A DNA stretch of 64,000 nucleotides, taken from positions 15,210,130 to 15,274,129 of the forward strand of contig NC_084475.1 in assembly GCF_027409185.1 (NCBI RefSeq). The letters are read 5' to 3'. Each line of letters opens with the position of its first letter. The stretch's first letter is position 1. The notes under the pieces are model-generated. The model was not told the DNA's origin and did not search any database. It saw only the letters and a program-made list of their open reading frames with translations. A program made the position numbers and the translations under genes. Source of the stretch: Cynocephalus volans (taxonomy: Eukaryota > Chordata > Mammalia > Dermoptera > Cynocephalidae). Shown piece by piece: positions 36,271 through 47,039 of the stretch.

Positions 36271-36570
36271 AGAAAGAAAGAAAGAAAGAAGGAAAGAAAA
36301 AAGGAAGAAAGGAAGGAAAGAAGAAAGAAAGAAAGAAAGAAAGAAACGAACAAACAAACAAACAAGCAAAAAAACAAACAAACAAACAAAGAGAAAAGAA
36401 ATAAGGAAAGAAAATAAAAGGTTGTGAGGGAAGGAAGAAAGGCGAGGCAGGAAGGAAGGGAGAGCAGGGAAGGGAGGAAGGGAGGAAAGAAAGAAAGTAA
36501 AGAAAGGAAGGAAAGAGAAGGAAGGAAAAAAGGAAGGGAGGTAAGGAAGGAGGGAAGAAGGGAAGGAAGT
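36271..36570. repeat. Purine array (GAAA)n/(AAAC)n, unit 1
   Basis: GAAA and GGAA tetranucleotides with an internal AAAC run (aaacaaacaaacaagc). The equivalent block in unit 2 is 39471-39810. Confidence 0.9.
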
Positions 36571-37362
36571 TACTAATGGATTAACTAGAATAACTTTGAC
36601 AAAGAGAACTTTAGCCAAGAACCCCAAAACCAGATGAACTACTCAGGGAGGTCATAAGGACAAACCCATCTGTGTGACAAAGTAGAGACGAGACCTACAA
36701 GCAGAGGTGAAAAGCCAGCCGAGCCTGGTGACAGCTGCTTGTCCAGCACAGAATTTCGGTTCAACTTTAGATTTACCTAAAGCACATCCTACTCTAAGTG
36801 TAAATTCCAATGTTAGTCTAAAGGGGCGCAGCTCTGTAGACACGGGGCACAGCCCCCTATAGAGAGCGGCCACCAGCCATCCACTGTTGGCCTAAAAGCA
36901 GCCACCAACTAATAAAGTGTTCAAGTTCAATGATGACAAAACTTACTCCACATCATTCACGCCAAACTCCTAACACCCACCTGGATCCATCTGTGTCTAC
37001 ACAGAAGAGATGCTGTTCATGTGAATAACAAGAGCCCTGTTCTCCCCGCAGGAGCCTGTATCAGATCGGACGCCCACTGATAAGTAACAAGCAGTAGCCC
37101 AAACAATTTCATACGAAGTCACCCTAGAAATCATCCTCGTATCAGTCCTACTTGTAAATAGATCCTACACCCTATCAACCCTCCTTTATCACCACTGAAG
37201 AATTTACATGATTGATCCTCTCGTCATGGCCTCCAGCCATGATATGATTCCTTTCAACAATGGCAGAAAACAGCCAAGCCCCATTCCACCTAACAGACAG
37301 CAAATCAGAACTTGTATCAGGATTCAACATCAAATACACCACCAGCCCTTTTGTCTAAGGAA
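36571..37362 (+). pseudogene. NUMT copy 1: mitochondrial 16S rRNA joined to ND1
   Basis: From about 36590, text such as 'gacaaagagaactttagcca' and 'ggtgaaaagccagccgagcc' is mitochondrial 16S rRNA (light-strand sense). It runs to about 37082. After a few filler bases (near 37083-37090) it continues as ND1 ('cagtagcccaaacaatttca'). The 3' half of 16S, tRNA-Leu and the ND1 start present in copy 2 are missing. The mitochondrial code and rRNA are not used here; this is a nuclear pseudogene. Confidence 0.88.
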
Positions 37363-37430
37363 GGGAAGGGAAGGGAAGGAAAGAAGGGAAGGGAAGGAAG
37401 GGAAAGAGAAAGAGAAAGAAAGAGAGAAAG

Positions 37431-38910
37431 AGCCCCCCTAGGACCCCCTTGGCCTGGTCTGCTCTGCCTCTAAGAGAGTCCCTGGCCCCCCACCTGCCCC
37501 GCCACTAAGAGCACCTCTGGCGTTTCCTGGCCTGCCACTAAGGGCTGCCCTGGACAGGCCCCCCTTTATGGCCCCACTGCCACTGAGGGTGGTCCTGGCC
37601 AGGCCTGCATGAGACCCCCACTGCCTCAGAGCTGCTCTGTCCTGGGATGGCACTAAGGGCCCGCCTGGCCAAGCACACTTGGTGCTAAGGGCCTCCATGG
37701 CAAGACATACTATTCAGGGCCCCATTGCCACTAATGGCCTCCCTTCTGCTAAGCGCCTGCTAGGCCTGCTTCAAGTTCTTCCTTGGCCTTGACTGGCACT
37801 AAGGGGTCACTTGGCTGGCCTGCACCTGGGGCCTTCCTGGTCTTGCCTGGTACTAACAGCCCCACTGGCCTTGCCTGCCCCTATGGACCCCCTAGAGTGG
37901 CCTGGATTGCTCCTAGGTCACCCTTGGCCTAGACTGGCCTGCCACTAGGGCTCCCCTGGCCAGGTAGTCCTACCCCAGCTCCCCCATAACGTGGCCTGGA
38001 CCTAGGACCCTGGTGGTCCGGCCCAGCCTGGCTCAAAGCCAAGGACCGCCTGACCTGTCCTGAGCCTGTCCTGGTATGGCACTATGGGCCACCTCTGTCC
38101 TGGCCTCATCTGCCACTATGGGCTCCCCTGCCTGGGCTTCCCTTCCACTAAGGGCATCCACGGCCTGGCCTGCCTCTGTGCCCTCACCTGCCATTAAGGG
38201 CTGCCCTAGGCAGACATGCTGCCAAGGGCCTCCTACCACTAACAGCCAGCCTGGCTTTTCCTGCCCGAGAACCCACTAATTGTCCTGCCATAGGGCCTCC
38301 CATTACTAGTCTGCCCCTAGTGGGCCACTGTAATAGGGCCACCGTGCCGCTAAGTGCCTGCCCTTGAGTGGCCTGTTCCTGGGCTCCCTTGGCCCCTCTT
38401 GGTGGTAAGAGCCTCCCGGCCTTCCTCTAACAGATCACGTGGCCTGGCTTGCCCTGACACTAAGGGCCTTCTTCGAATGGCCTGGCCCACAGCTCCCTTG
38501 GCCTGCTTAGTGCTATGGTCCCCCTGGCCTGGCCTGCCTGTGAGAGAATCCCTGGGCTGGCCTGGCCTGCCCTGGGGGTCTCTTAGAAGCGGGCCAGGTC
38601 AGGCCAGGGCAGCCCTGAGGTGAGCCCAGCCAGTGGGTCTCTTCTGTAGACCTGGTCAGGCCCACCCATAATGGATGGGGCCTTTAGCAGGGGGCCTGCC
38701 AGGGACCGTTAGTGGCAGGCCAGGAAAGTCCAGGGGCACCGTTAGTGGTAGGGCAGGACAGGCAGGCCAGGGCGTCTCTTAGAGGCAGGCAAGGCTGGGG
38801 TGCCCTGGGGGGGGGTCTTTCTTTCTTTCTTGGGGGCCCAAGGGGAGTCCAGACCAGGGTCTCCTGCCTGTTAATGACAGGGCAGGCCAGGAGGGACATA
38901 GGTGAGCTAG
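37431..38910 (+). repeat. GC-rich satellite block of unit 2
   Basis: Same satellite as 33869-35160, nearly identical from 37689 on, including the flip of orientation (here near 38570). It has a 'cctctgtgccctcacctgcc' insertion and lacks one copy of the 67-bp block relative to unit 1. Confidence 0.85.
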
Positions 38911-39355
38911 AAGAAAGAAGGAAATAAGAGAGAGAGAGAGCCCCCAGAAAGAAAGAAGGAGAGAAGGAAGGAAGGAAGGAAGGAAGGAAGGAAGAAAAGA
39001 CAGGAACAGAAAGAAGGGAGGGAAGGCAGGAAGTCAGGAAGGGAGGGAAAGCAGGAAGGCAGGAAGGCAGGAAAGGCAGGAAGGCAGGAAGGCAAGGAAG
39101 GCAGGGAAGGCAGGGAAGGCAGGGAAGGCAGGAAGGCAGGGAAGGCAGGGAAGGTAGGGAAGGCAGGAAGGCAGGAAGGCAGGGAAGGCAGGGAAGGCAG
39201 GGAAGGCAGGAAGGCAGGGAAGGCAGGAAAGCAGGAAGGCAGGAAGGCAGGAAGGCAGGGAAGGCAGGAAGGCAGGAAGGCAGGGAAGGGAGGGAAAGGA
39301 GGAAAGGAAGGCAAGAAGGAGAGAAGGCAGGAAGGCAGGAAAGGCAGGAAGAAAA
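38911..39355. repeat. Purine array (GGAAGGCAGG)n, unit 2
   Basis: Same composition and flanks as in unit 1 but about 390 bp instead of about 930 bp. The two arrays differ in length, as expected for slippage or unequal exchange. Confidence 0.95.
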
Positions 39356-39470
39356 GAGCCCACCTATGGCCCCCCCTGGCCCGAATGACCTGCCTCTAAG
39401 TAACCCCCTGTTCTGGCCTCACCTGGACTTCCAGTAAGGGCTCCCCTGGCCTGGAGACCATAGGGACTCC

Positions 39471-39599
39471 AAGAAAGAAAGAAAGAAAGAAGGAAAGAAA
39501 AAAGGAAGAAAGGAAGGAAAGAAGAAAGAAATAAAGAAAAGAAAGAAAGAAACAAAGAAAGAAAGAAACAAACAAACAAGCAAACAAACAAAGAGGAAA

Positions 39600-39680
<81 letters not shown>

Positions 39681-39810
39681 AAAAGAAAGAAGGAAAGAAA
39701 ATAAAAGGCTGTGAGGGAAGGAAGAAAGATGAGGCAGGAAGGAAGGGAGAGCAGGGAAGGGAAGAAGGGAGGAAAGAAAGAAAGTAAAGAAGGGAAGGTA
39801 GGGAAGGAAG
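39471..39810. repeat. Purine array (GAAA)n, unit 2
   Basis: A long uninterrupted GAAA run (about 39600-39680) is absent from unit 1. Flanking GGAA and AAAC portions match unit 1. Confidence 0.92.
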
Positions 39811-41180
39811 TTAGTAATGGATTAACTAGAATAACTTTGAAAAAGAGAACTTTAGCCAAAAACCCCAAAACCAGATGAGCTACTCAGGGAGTTCATAAGG
39901 ACAAACCCATCTGTGTGACAAAGTAGAGACGAGACCTACAAGCAGAGGTGAAAAGCCAGCTGAGCCTGGTGACAGCTGCTTGTCCAGCACAGAATTTCGG
40001 TTCAACTTTAGATTTACCTAAAGCACATCCTACTCTAAGTGTAAATTCCAATGTTAGTCTAAATGGGCGCAGCTCTGTAGACACGGGGCACAGCCCCCTA
40101 TAGAGAGCGGCCACCAGCCATCCACTGTTGGCCTAAAAGCAGCCACCAACTAAGAAAGTGTTCAAGTTCAATGATGACAAAACTTACTCCACATCATTCA
40201 CGCCAAACTCCTAACACCCAACTGGATCCATCTGTGTCTACACAGAAGAGATGCTGTTCATGTGAGTAACAAGAGCCCTGTTCTCCCCGCAGGAGCCTGT
40301 ATCAGATCGGACGCCCACTGATAACAACCCAGTCAGAATTGTCCAACCAAAGCCACCTGTACCTTCCGTTGTTAACCCGACACAGGCTGCGTGAAGACAA
40401 GATGCAAAGAAGCAGAAGGAACTCGGCAACGACAAACCCCACCTGTTTACCCAAAGCGTCACCTCCAGCATTCCGAGGATTCGAGGCGCTGCCTGCCCAG
40501 GGACACAGTTCAATAGCCGCGGCATCCTGACCATGCAAAGGTGACACCAACTTTTGTTCCTTAATTAGGGACTTTTATGAAAGGCCACACGAGGGTTTCA
40601 CTGTCTCCTGCTTCCAGCCAGTGAAACTGACCTCCCGGTGAGAGGCGGGGACATAAAAATAAGACGAGAAGACCCCATGGAGCTTGAATTAACTGGCTCA
40701 AGCAAAACAATACAAACCTAACCCAGGCAACACCACAAAACTCTCTGAGCTAGAAGGTTCGGTTGGGTTGACTTCGGAGCGAAATAAAACCTCTTAATGA
40801 CTGTGACCTAGACCAACCAGTTAAAGCGACACAATCACCCATTGACCGCAAACAATTTGATCAACGGAACAAGTTACCCTGGGGATGACAGCGCAATTCT
40901 GTTTCAGGGTTCCTGTCGACAATGGTGTTCACGAACTCGAAGTTGGATCAGGACATCCTAAGGCTGCAGCTGCCATAAAGATTCATTTGTTCAAGGACTA
41001 AAGTCCAACGTGATCTGAGTTCAGACTGGAGCAGTCCAGGTTGGTTTCTATTTCTGCACTTCTCACAGTACGAAAGGACAAGATTATACAAGGCCCACTT
41101 CAAAAAGTGCCTCCAACCCCGATGAGTGATATAAACTCAACTCAGCCCATCCCCACACGCCCCGCCCCAGAGCAGGGCTC

Positions 41181-41255
41181 GTTAGGATGGCAGAGCCCTG
41201 CAATTGCATAAAGCTTAAGACTTTACAGTCAGAGGTTCAACTCCCCTTCCTAACA
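41181..41255 (+). pseudogene. tRNA-Leu(UUR) pseudogene of mitochondrial origin
   Basis: It starts gttaggatggcagagccctg and ends ccccttcctaaca, the standard mitochondrial tRNA-Leu(UUR) between 16S and ND1. The internal tggcagagccc word, where mTERF binds in mitochondria, is kept. It is a passenger in the NUMT, not a nuclear tRNA gene. Confidence 0.85.
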
Positions 41256-41257
41256 CC

Positions 41258-41917
41258 ATGCACGCCATTACATGCTCCTACCCATCACCCCGTCATACTC
41301 ACCACGGCATTCGTCACTCTCGTAGGACGGAGAATGCTCGGCCTTATGTAGCTTCACAAAGGACCCAACATCACTGGCCCCTACGGTCTCCTCCAACCTT
41401 TCGCCGATGCAATTAAACTTTCCACCAAAGAACCGCTCGGGCCCCTAACATCAGCCACCTCTCTTGACATCATTGCACCCACACGAGCCCTCACTCTAGC
41501 ACTCACCACGTGGGAGCCACGACCAATACCCCACCCCCTAGCCAACCTAAACATGGGAGAGCTGTTCATCCTGCCACCTCAAGCTTAGCCGTCTACTCAA
41601 TCCTCTGATAAGAATGAGCTTCAAACTCCAAATACGCCCTAATCGGCCCCTCTGAGCAGTAGCCCAAACAATTTCATACGAAGTCACCCTAGCCATCATC
41701 CTCATATCAGTCCTACTTGTAAATAGATCCTACACCCTACCAACCCTCCCTTATCACCACTGAAGAATTTACACGATTGATCCTCCCGTCATGGCCTCCA
41801 GCCATGATATGATTCCTTTCAACACTAGCAGAAAACAGCCAAGCCCCATTCCACCTAACAGATGGCAAATCAGAACTTGTATCAGGATTCAACATCAAAT
41901 ACACCACCAGCCCTTTT
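41258..41917 (+). pseudogene. ND1 pseudogene of mitochondrial origin (5' part)
   Basis: ND1 text begins at the ATG at 41258, with recognisable blocks 'ggcccctacggtctcctcca' and 'cagtagcccaaacaatttca'. It stops near 'ttcaacatcaaatacaccac', about two thirds through the gene. Frames are broken, so it cannot encode the complex I subunit. Confidence 0.85.
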
Positions 41918-41985
41918 GTCTAAGGAAGGGAAGGGAAAGAAAGGAAGGAAGGGAAGGAAGGGAAAGAGAAAGAAAGAGAGAAAGA

Positions 41986-43115
41986 GCCCCCCTAGGACCC
42001 CCTTGGCCTGGTCTGTTCTGCCTCTAAGAGAGTCCCTGGCCCCCCACCTGCCCTGCCACTAGGAGCACCTCTGGCGTTTCCTGGCCTGCCACTAAGGGCT
42101 GCCCTGGACAGGCCTCCTTTTAATGGCCCCACTGCCACTGAGGGTGGTCCTGGCCAGGCCTGTACGAGACCCCCACTGCCTCAGAGCTTCCCTGTCCTGG
42201 GATGGCACTAAGGGCCTGCCTGGCCAAGCACACTTGGTGCTAAGGGCCTCCATGTCCAGGCCTACTGTTCAGGGCCTCCCTGCCGCTGAGGTCCCCCTTC
42301 TGCTAAGGACCTGTCAGACCTACTCCAAGTGCTTCCTTGACCCAGACTGGCCCCCCTGGGGACCCTTTGGCCTGGCAGGCCTGCCCTGTGTGCTTCCTTG
42401 GCCTGGCCTCACACCAAGCGGTCCAGCTGGCTGGTCTGCCCTTAGGGACCCACTGGGCCAGCCTGCCTCTAGGGACCCTCTAGACTGGCCTTGCCTGCTC
42501 CTAAGACTCCTCTGTCCCTGCCCGGCCTGCCCCTAATGCACCCCTAGCATGCTAGGCCTTGCACTATGGGCCCACCTGGCCCATACTGGCCCAGAGCCAA
42601 GGACCACCCTGGCAAGTCCTGTCTTGGCTTGCTTTCTGCTAAGTGCCCCCATGGCCTGGGCTGCCCCTAGGGCCCCTGTGCCCTCGCCTGCCACTAAGGC
42701 CTGCCCTGGCCAGGCATGCTGCCAAGTGCCTCCTACCACTAATGGCTGGCCTGTCTTGTTCTGCCCAAGGAACCCACTGGCCTGGCCTGCCATGTGGCCC
42801 CTCTTTACTGGTCTGCCCCTACTGGGGCAGTGCCATAAGGGCCACCCTGCCACTAAAGGCACTGCCTAAGTGCCCCCTTGACTGGCCTGTCCAGGAATCC
42901 CTTGGCCTTTCTTGGTGTGAAGGGCCACCCTGGCCTGGTCTGGCCTCCCACTAACGCCACCTCTGGCCTCATAGGCCTGCCCTAAGTGCTTCCTTGGCCT
43001 GCCCTGGCACTAAAGACCCCCCTGGCCTGACCCTAGGGACCCCTGGCCTTGCATACCCAAGGGACCAATTGTACTGGTCTTCCCCTACAGGCCCCAGAGG
43101 GGAGGCTGGACTACT
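41986..43115 (+). repeat. GC-rich satellite, unit 3 (truncated)
   Basis: It starts like unit 2 ('ggacccccttggcctggtct'), stays close for about 350 bp, then continues as more diverged satellite. It ends at the G/T-rich block instead of a purine array and mitochondrial segment. Confidence 0.8.
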
Positions 43116-44535
43116 GGGAAGGGCACCCTGCTGCTTTCTTTTTTTGTTGTTTTTTTTTCTTTTTTTTCCTATTTTTTTATTTTTGGTTTTTCTTTTATGT
43201 TTTTTCTTTTTTCTTTTTCTTGTTTGTTTTTTCTCTCTGGTTTTTTACAATTTTTCTTCTTTGTTATATTTCTGGGGTTTTTGTGTGTGTGTGTATTTTT
43301 TTATCCTTTTTTTTGTCCTCTCCTTTTTTGTTTTGGTTCACTTTTTGGGGGGGTTTTCTTCTCTTCAATAGGTTTTTCCTTTGGGGGTGGTTTCTATTTT
43401 TAGGGGGTGGTTCTTTTGGGGGGGGTTTCTTAGGGTTTTCTTGTTATTGTGGGAGTTTTATTCTTGGGGAGTTTTTGGTTTTCTTTATTTGGGTTTCTTC
43501 TTTTTGCTGGGGTTTTCTTGGGGTGTTTTCTTTTTGTTGGGATTTTCTTTTTCTTGGGGCTTTCTTTTCTGGGTTTTTTCTTCTTTTAGGGTTTTTTGGT
43601 GTTTTTCTTGTTTTCATGGGGGGATCTTTTTCTTTTTGGGGAGTCTTCTTTCTGTTAGAGTTTTATTTTCATTGGGATTTTGTTCTGTTTGGGTTTTTGT
43701 TTTTCTTCTTTTATGGGAGTTTTCTTTTTTTAGGGTTTTCTTTTGGGGAGGTTTCTTCTTTTGCTGGGGTTTTCTTATTTGAGGGAGATTTTTCTTCTTT
43801 CTCTTGTGTTCTTTTTGTTCAGGATGTCTTCTTTTGGGCTTTTCTCTTTTGGGGGAGTTTCTTCTTTATGTTGTGGTGGTTTTTTTGCTGGGGTTTTCTT
43901 CTTTTGGGGTGTTTCCTGGTTGGGGTTTTCTTTCTGTTGGGATTTTCTTTTTCTTGAGGTTTTCTGGTTTTTTTCTTCTTTGGGGGCTTTTTTTTTCTTT
44001 TGGGGGGTTCTTCTTTCTGTTGGACTTTTACTTTCATTGGGATTTTGTTCTATTTGGGGTGTTTTTTTTTTTTCTTCTTTTATGGGGCTATTCTTTTTTT
44101 AGGGTTTTCTTTTGGAGAGGTTTCTTCTTTTGCTGGGGTTTTCTTATTTGGGGGAGATTTTTCTCCCTTCTCTTGGGTTCTTTTTGTTCAGGTTGTCTTC
44201 TTTGGGGGGAGTTTCTTCTTATGTTGTGGTTTTCTTCTTTTTGCTGGGGTGTTTCTGTTTGGGGTGTTTTCTTCTTGTTCTAGGTGTTTTCTACTTCTTT
44301 GTGGTTTTTTTCTTCATTTGGTATGTAGTAATTTCTTCTTCTTTGGGATGTTTTCCTATTTTGTCTGTTTTCTTCTGCTTGGGGTTTTCTTCCTTTCTTG
44401 GTTGTTTTCTTCTTCTTTTGGGTGTTTTCTTCCTTTTATGGGTATTTTGTACTTTTTTGGGTATTTTGTTCTTCTTTTGGGTGTTTTCTCCTTCATCTTG
44501 GTGTTTTCCTCTTTTTTTCTTACTTCAGGTTTTTT
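43116..44535. repeat. G/T-only block with a 360-bp internal repeat
   Basis: Over 1.4 kb the + strand is almost free of A except in short motifs, and C occurs mainly in TTC words. The text alternates tttct, gggg and ttgttggg words. A segment at about 43640-43840 recurs at about 44005-44200, giving a period near 360 bp. The long Phe/Gly/Leu frames are artefacts of composition. Confidence 0.9.
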
Positions 44536-44819
44536 TTCTGGTCCAACTTCTCAGCCAGCCCCATCTTCGCATGCTGCCCCGACTGCAGTGCACTGGTGAC
44601 CTCCTTGTTCTAATTGGTCTGGGTGGAGAGAAGCAATCAGTGGCCACCTGATGCAGATGGAGACCCATGGCACAGGGAAGGGGGCACAGGACACTGGCTC
44701 ACAAGGTGTCTTCCTAGGTACCATTTCAGGTGAGGCCTCCACCACCCCATTTTACAGGTGGGGAAACAAAGGCCCAAGGGTTGAGGGTGGAGGGCAGGCT
44801 GGCAGGGCGGGTGGGACAC

Positions 44820-45136
44820 CAGCCTGATGAGGCCAGTCTACAGCTTAGCCACATGCTCCTGGAGTTCACGGGCCTGGGACAGCAGGCAGCTGGTGGTGGT
44901 GTAGTGGCGCTGCATGCCCTCCAGCACTTGCCTGGGCTGCTTGCCTCAGAGCCCAGGAGCCCAACCCAGCTCCAGAAGCTGCTTCTCCTGCTCCTGGTTC
45001 AGGTGGTTCAGACCCTCGTTGTCCTTTACCTGAGCCTGGAACTGACCCACCAGGCTCTCCAGCTGCTCAGCCTCCACCTGCAGCCACCGTTCTTCCTCAC
45101 TGGGCCCTGCTGGAGGCTTCAGGGATGGAGGCTCTG
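44820..45136 (-). pseudogene. GOLGA2-like long exon with two stops
   Basis: 317 nt starting after ttctcag. [16 protein letters not shown] then [20 protein letters not shown] matches GOLGA2 well. TGA (44946-44948) replaces a Trp and TAG (44838-44840) replaces a Gln. The exon ends at a weak gtgtcc donor; later GOLGA2 exons are not found. Confidence 0.82.
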
Positions 45137-45474
45137 CTGAGAAAGGAATTGGATGAGAAGGGCCTCTGGTCTCTGGAGCTTCACAAAACCCTCTTCTTGA
45201 CCCGTAGCTGCTAATTCAGGCTCCTCACCCCAGACCATGGCTTCCTGGCTAATCATTCCTTATGGCCAGATGACGGTCAATCATACAAACCACTTTCAAA
45301 CAGAGTTCTTCACATTCTTGTGCAGAAGACAACTGTGGGTCGCTGACAATGGGCACCCCACCCCTCTTTGCAGATGGGGGACACAGAGGCTCAGGCGAGC
45401 AGACTTGCCATCTGCTGGCACACACCTCGTTCTCTTCTCTCACGTGCCCCTAGGCCACCCCAGTCCCAGCTTAC

Positions 45475-45556
45475 CTGTCCACCTGCGTATATCAGCCAAG
45501 CATGTCTCTGGCTCCTGGATGTGACTCAGGCCATGCCCCTCCCTCGAAGTGTGCAC
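45475..45556 (-). pseudogene. GOLGA2-like exon remnant
   Basis: 82 nt from ctgggcag to gtaagc. VHTSREG and IQEPETCLADIR align with VHTLREE and VQELETSLAELR of GOLGA2. Open, but shortened relative to the parent region. Confidence 0.7.
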
Positions 45557-45671
45557 CTGCCCAGAGACAGGGGCGTGAGCCATGGAGGGAGTGGCTGCAG
45601 AACGGACAGGCTGCCACCTTCTCTCTACTCCCACCCCCATAAAACCAAAACCCTGTGCTGCAGCCACTCAC

Positions 45672-45801
45672 TTCTTGTGGCAGGAGCTTGGATGTCTCAA
45701 GTTTTTCCATAGGGAGCTGCAAGGCCACATTCTCCATCACAAGGACCTGAAGCTTCCCCTTCAGTTGGGACTGGCGACACTTGCGGTCCACATCATTGTT
45801 C
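45672..45801 (-). pseudogene. GOLGA2-like coiled-coil exon remnant
   Basis: 130 nt from ggccacag to gtgagt include QLKGKLQVLVMENVALQL, aligned with SELEEKLRVLVTEKAGMQL of GOLGA2. Open throughout. Confidence 0.78.
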
Positions 45802-46135
45802 CTGTGGCCAGAGGTGGTGGAGAATGGAAAGAATGAGGAACAGAACGGACCACTTTGGTGATCAATGCAGTGACTATGACACACAACCAGAGGACCACGG
45901 CATGGGAAGGGGACCCCAGGAACCAAGAGTCACAAGTACCAGTCCAGAGAGTGGACATGAATTGTCTGAGGCCACATGTGAGTCACTGGCACAGCTGGGA
46001 CCAGAGCTTGCTTGGCTCTGCACATGTCGAAACCTGTGCATCCACCTCATTGTGCTCACCTGTAACCCTCCCACCTCCCACCCCATCCCCCATGCTGAGG
46101 CCCCCCAGACCTGCCATCCACCTTCCCCCTCCTAC

Positions 46136-46194
46136 CTGTCATACTCCATGTGCAGGTGGAGAGCATCTCACTCTTTTATCAAGTCGTGGGAGGA
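46136..46194 (-). pseudogene. GOLGA2-like exon with premature TGA
   Basis: 59 nt between ttgcag and gtagga read SSHDLIKE, a stop, then DALHLHMEYD. GOLGA2 has KELTKERDALRLELYKN here, so an Arg codon became TGA at 46168-46170. Confidence 0.7.
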
Positions 46195-46355
46195 CTGCAA
46201 ATACAGAAAGGTGAAGTCAGGATTCAGCAGGGAGAAGATGTAGTCGGGGTGCACTAACACTGACACCTATAGTACCCATTCGGCAGTAACATTTCCTCCC
46301 CCTGAATTACACTTGACATCTTTTTCAAGGCATTTCCAAGCCCATGATCTCAGTT

Positions 46356-46885
46356 TGTGGAATATACTAAAAAGCATATGTACTTCACAGGGCCTGGTTT
46401 TCCAAAGCCTTGTAGTTTCAAATATTGACCTTGCAAGGACAGGAAATTCTCCTCAGGCTGTAAGTCTCTGGTGTAAGACAATGAATTGTGGCACAGCAGG
46501 TTGCTGGCTCAAAGACAGACTAGTTACTGATTGTTATGTAAAGATACTGAGAAATTGATGTAAGAAGCAATGTTTGCTAAGATCAAGCTTGCGTTGATAG
46601 GACCACTTGATTGCCTCGCTGGAATGTCATCTTCACTGAAAGTTAGCAGCCTACATCATTAAACTATAACCCCATCTTTGTTCTCTTCCTGTAACTTCCT
46701 GGTCTGGAAAATAAATGCAGGGAGAGAACCACAATTCAGGGTTAATTTCCCAAGGAAGGGATGGCTCTTGCTTGAGCATCCCAAAGGGAGATTAACCACT
46801 TCGGGGCCTCTCACTGCTCAGTAGAGATGGGCTTTGAGTAATCCTTTGCATCTCTGTCACCCAGGGGAAGTGGGGTGACAAATCC
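46356..46885 (+). mobile_element. LTR-like repeat, forward copy
   Basis: It runs from 'tgtggaatatactaaaaagc' to 'gtgacaaatcc', with an AATAAA in 'ggaaaataaatgcagggaga'. It aligns along its length with the reverse complement of 52591-53117. It lies within the GOLGA2-like pseudogene. Family not assigned. Confidence 0.65.
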
Positions 46886-47039
46886 TTGGGGGTAAAGCAA
46901 CGCAAAGCCATATCAGTTGGTTTTCCTAAGAACTCAATAAGCATGGAAGAGGCAGGGAAAGAGATCTGATTTACAGCTGGCTGACAGAGGCCCAGGGATA
47001 TTGGGTCATGTTGCCATTGTTATGACTGTCATCACCAGC

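Larger units (their letters stand above)
33869..37430. repeat. Higher-order repeat unit 1
   Basis: Order: satellite (33869-35160), GGAAGGCAGG array (35161-36153), satellite spacer (36154-36270), GAAA array (36271-36570), mitochondrial segment (36571-37362), GGGAA array (37363-37430). The same order recurs in unit 2 with long identical stretches. Unit 1 lacks about 1.3 kb of mitochondrial sequence that unit 2 keeps and has a much longer purine array. Confidence 0.85.
39811..41922 (+). pseudogene. NUMT copy 2: 16S rRNA, tRNA-Leu(UUR), ND1
   Basis: A contiguous piece of mitochondrial DNA of about 2.1 kb. The 16S part (to 41180) includes the landmarks 'agacgagaagaccccatgga', 'ggatcaggacatcctaaggc' and 'agtacgaaaggacaagatta'. 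tRNA-Leu follows at 41181 and ND1 from 41258 to about 41917. It is full of frame-disrupting changes and unusually GC- and CpG-rich substitutions compared with mitochondrial sequence. That fits a long stay in the nucleus. Confidence 0.93.
37431..41985. repeat. Higher-order repeat unit 2
   Basis: Order: satellite (37431-38910), GGAAGGCAGG array (38911-39355), spacer (39356-39470), GAAA array (39471-39810), mitochondrial segment (39811-41922), GGGAA array (41923-41985). Length about 4.55 kb. It follows unit 1 head-to-tail and carries the intact (empty) version of the region where the MaLR lies left of unit 1. Confidence 0.85.

Noticed and set aside
40339..40530. Possible small nuclear gene within the 16S-like DNA
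   Set aside because: The base sequence is mitochondrial 16S rRNA; the frame is incidental.
41181..41255. Functional nuclear tRNA gene
   Set aside because: It sits between 16S and ND1 exactly as in mtDNA and lacks a nuclear tRNA setting such as a T-run terminator close downstream.
31796..43115. CRISPR-like array
   Set aside because: Repeats are degenerate, GC-rich satellite without conserved repeat/spacer alternation, in a mammalian genome.
43049..43957. 302-residue Phe/Gly/Leu-rich plus-strand frame and other 'membrane-like' frames to 44.65 kb
   Set aside because: The G/T-only composition avoids stop codons and gives hydrophobic residues by default. There are no splice sites, no start context, and overlapping frames are open.
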